Shown one piece after another: positions 62,414 to 64,000 of a stretch of 64,000 bases of DNA. Position numbers and translations under genes: made by a program. Source of the DNA: JAFTYO01 sp045613125 (GTDB taxonomy: Bacteria; Pseudomonadota; Alphaproteobacteria; RF32; CAG-239); the NCBI GenBank assembly GCA_045613125.1, contig JAZLAM010000006.1, positions 1 through 64,000 of the forward strand, read 5' to 3'. The notes beneath the pieces were generated by a model. That model ran no database searches. It worked only from the letters and a program-made list of their open reading frames with translations, and was not told the origin of the DNA. The number at the start of each line of letters is the position of its first letter. The stretch's first letter is position 1.

Positions 62414-64000
62414 ATGATAAATTTTAAGCAATACCGCCAAGAGATGGAATGGGGCGGTCGTAAACTCGTTTTAGAAACAGGCAAAATTGCCAGACAAGCA
62501 ACAGGTGCCGTTTTGGCCACATATGGAGATACAGTTGTAGTTGCAACTGTCTGTGCAGCAAAAGAAGCAAAACCCGATCAAGATTTCTTCCCATTAACAG
62601 TTAACTATCAAGAAAAATATTATGCAACCGGTAAAATTCCGGGCGGTTTTATGAAACGTGAAGGAAAACCTTCCGAACGTGAAGTTCTTATTTCTCGTTT
62701 AATTGATCGTCCTATTCGCCCATTGTTTCCGGATGCTTTCAAAAACGAAGTTCAAATTGTATGTACAACTTTATCACATGACCAAAAGAACGATTCTGAT
62801 GTGGTTGCCATGATTGCAGCTTCTGCCGCATTGGCAGTTTCAGGTGTCCCGTTCTTAGGTCCTATCGGTGCTGCAAAAATCGGTTATAAAGATGGAAACT
62901 ATATCTTAAACCCAAGTATTGAAGAACAAAAAACATCAGATTTGGAATTGGCTGTTGCAGGAACCAAAGAAGGCGTGTTGATGGTAGAATCTGAAGCTAA
63001 CGAACTTTCCGAAGAAGTTATGCTCGGTGCTGTTATGTTCGGTTTTGAAAGTTTTCAACCGGTTATCAGCATGATAAACGAGCTTAAAGAACAAGCCGGA
63101 ACAGTTGCATGGGAAGAACCTAAGTTTCCTGAAGAGTTTGATGTTCTTTGCGCACGTGTTGAAAAAGACTTTGCTAAAAAATATGACGAAGCATTTAACG
63201 AAGTTGATAAACTGACACGTGGCAACATCTTAGGTTGTTTGGCTGAAGAAGTTAAAGCAACCATTGACCCTGAAAATGAGCTTGAAGTTCGTTATGTTGG
63301 TGATGCAATTGAACATATTATGCACAAAACCATGCGTGAAAAAGTTCTTTCTACCGGCAAACGTATTGACGGTCGTGACACAAGAACCGTTCGCCCAATC
63401 AGTTGCGAAGTTGATGTGTTACCTACAACACACGGTTCAGCTTTGTTTACTCGTGGTGAAACACAAGCTTTGGTCGTTACCACATTAGGTACCGATGATG
63501 ATGCTCAAATTGTTGACGGTTTGATGGCTGAATATAAACAAGACTTTATGTTATATTACAACTTCCCTCCGTTTTCTGTTGGTGAATGCGGTCGTTTAGG
63601 AACTCCGGGACGTCGCGAAATCGGTCACGGAAAACTTGCTTGGCGTGCAATTCATCCGATGATGCCTGCTGACAAAGAAAAATTTCCATATTCCGTAAGA
63701 GTTGTTTCTGACATTATGGAATCTAACGGATCTTCTTCTATGGCAACCGTTTGTGGAACAACATTATCATTGCAAGCTGCTGGCGTACCAATGAAAAAAC
63801 CTGTTGCAGGTATTGCTATGGGCTTAATTAAAGAAGACGACGGTCGAGTTGCAATTTTGACTGATATCTTAGGTGATGAAGACCACTTAGGCGATATGGA
63901 CTTTAAGGTTGCCGGTACAAAAGATGGTGTGACAGCATTGCAGATGGATATCAAAATTACATCTATCACTAAAGAAATTATGGAACACGCTTTAGAGCAA
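62414..64000 (+). CDS. pnp: Polynucleotide phosphorylase (3' end outside window)
   Basis: The phosphorolytic 3' exoribonuclease of the degradosome. The first 529 codons are present and open to the window edge. They cover the first RNase PH domain (FPLTVNYQEKYYATGKIPGG, RPIRPLFPDAF), the helical linker and most of the second RNase PH domain (GKRIDGRDTRTVRPISCEV, GTPGRREIGHGKLAWRA). KH and S1 domains must follow outside. The start is the ATG at 62414 with AAAGGT upstream; it follows rpsO as usual. Confidence 0.98.
   Translation, partial: MINFKQYRQEMEWGGRKLVLETGKIARQATGAVLATYGDTVVVATVCAAKEAKPDQDFFPLTVNYQEKYYATGKIPGGFMKREGKPSEREVLISRLIDRPIRPLFPDAFKNEVQIVCTTLSHDQKNDSDVVAMIAASAALAVSGVPFLGPIGAAKIGYKDGNYILNPSIEEQKTSDLELAVAGTKEGVLMVESEANELSEEVMLGAVMFGFESFQPVISMINELKEQAGTVAWEEPKFPEEFDVLCARVEKDFAKKYDEAFNEVDKLTRGNILGCLAEEVKATIDPENELEVRYVGDAIEHIMHKTMREKVLSTGKRIDGRDTRTVRPISCEVDVLPTTHGSALFTRGETQALVVTTLGTDDDAQIVDGLMAEYKQDFMLYYNFPPFSVGECGRLGTPGRREIGHGKLAWRAIHPMMPADKEKFPYSVRVVSDIMESNGSSSMATVCGTTLSLQAAGVPMKKPVAGIAMGLIKEDDGRVAILTDILGDEDHLGDMDFKVAGTKDGVTALQMDIKITSITKEIMEHALEQ

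Noticed and set aside
1..64000. CRISPR arrays, insertion sequences, rRNA operons and prophage genes
   Set aside because: I found no regularly spaced repeats, transposase motifs, rRNA sequence or phage structural genes anywhere in the window.

Overview
The window is one continuous stretch of an AT-rich, gene-dense bacterial chromosome. The gene set points to an alphaproteobacterium. It has a CcrM-type adenine methyltransferase with its C-terminal domain, an F0 ATP synthase cluster with paired b' and b subunits kept apart from F1, AddA/AddB in place of RecBCD, LpxI as the lipid A pyrophosphatase, CarD, and the block secB / TimA-like / mltA / Smr. Several organisational details are unusual: ruvAB has no ruvC beside it, ybgC has no tol genes, and cca is of the long HD-domain type. 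The base composition and the secreted cysteine-rich proteins would suit an uncultured, host- or gut-associated alphaproteobacterial lineage, but that placement is inference.

Layout. 1-300: 3' end of tuf. 281-891: the only long non-coding stretch, with a structured GC-richer block and perfect palindromes ahead of a secreted DUF4402-like protein. 1.6-3.3 kb: a FadL-type fatty-acid porin divergent from an HxlR regulator. 3.4-7.4 kb: carD, trmL, secB, then a TimA-like gene, mltA and smr. 7.4-12.9 kb: SDR, yicC, gmk, a cysK-like gene, lptG and an orphan PilT/GspE-like ATPase. 13-21.5 kb: trxA, addA, addB, rdgB, rph, aroK. 21.6-26.4 kb: a 46-residue membrane peptide, xerD, a DUF721 gene, a DsbA-like gene and the F0 genes atpI-B-E-F'-F. 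26.4-31.3 kb: comF, sucD, sucC, sufE, sufT, sufS. 31.3-35.4 kb: comEC, lpxB, lpxI. 35.5-41.5 kb: map, radC, a Nudix gene, a lipoprotein, prmA, an M24 peptidase and a small secreted CxxC protein. 41.6-45.4 kb: two secreted cysteine-rich proteins, ybgC, ruvB, ruvA. 45.6-50.6 kb: an OprB-like porin, a retropepsin-like lipoprotein / 7TM-transglutaminase-like / ATP-grasp trio, and a cyclophilin. 50.6-56.2 kb: a possibly broken small gene, rlmE, two tandem Ppx/GppA-like genes, ccrM, cca. 56.3-61 kb: groEL, groES, a two-domain acyltransferase/acyl-activating enzyme and a SemiSWEET. 61.1-64 kb: truB, rpsO and the 5' part of pnp.

Most genes are housekeeping: translation, RNA decay, recombination repair, Fe-S assembly, lipid A, energy. 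Five points stand out. (1) The sucC/sucD pair has intact frames but has lost the phospho-histidine (Tyr at 27220-27222) and other active-site residues. (2) A 40-bp promoter-like element with identical internal spacing lies upstream of both the fadL-like gene and the aas-like gene, 58 kb apart. (3) A cysteine module of the form C-x-x-LG[YF] ... C ... C-x-x-D ... C is repeated in two adjacent secreted proteins. (4) The ATP-grasp / transglutaminase-like 7TM / retropepsin-like cassette looks like a dedicated envelope or peptide-modification system. (5) The ATP synthase c subunit keeps its carboxylate but lacks most of the glycine motif of helix 1.
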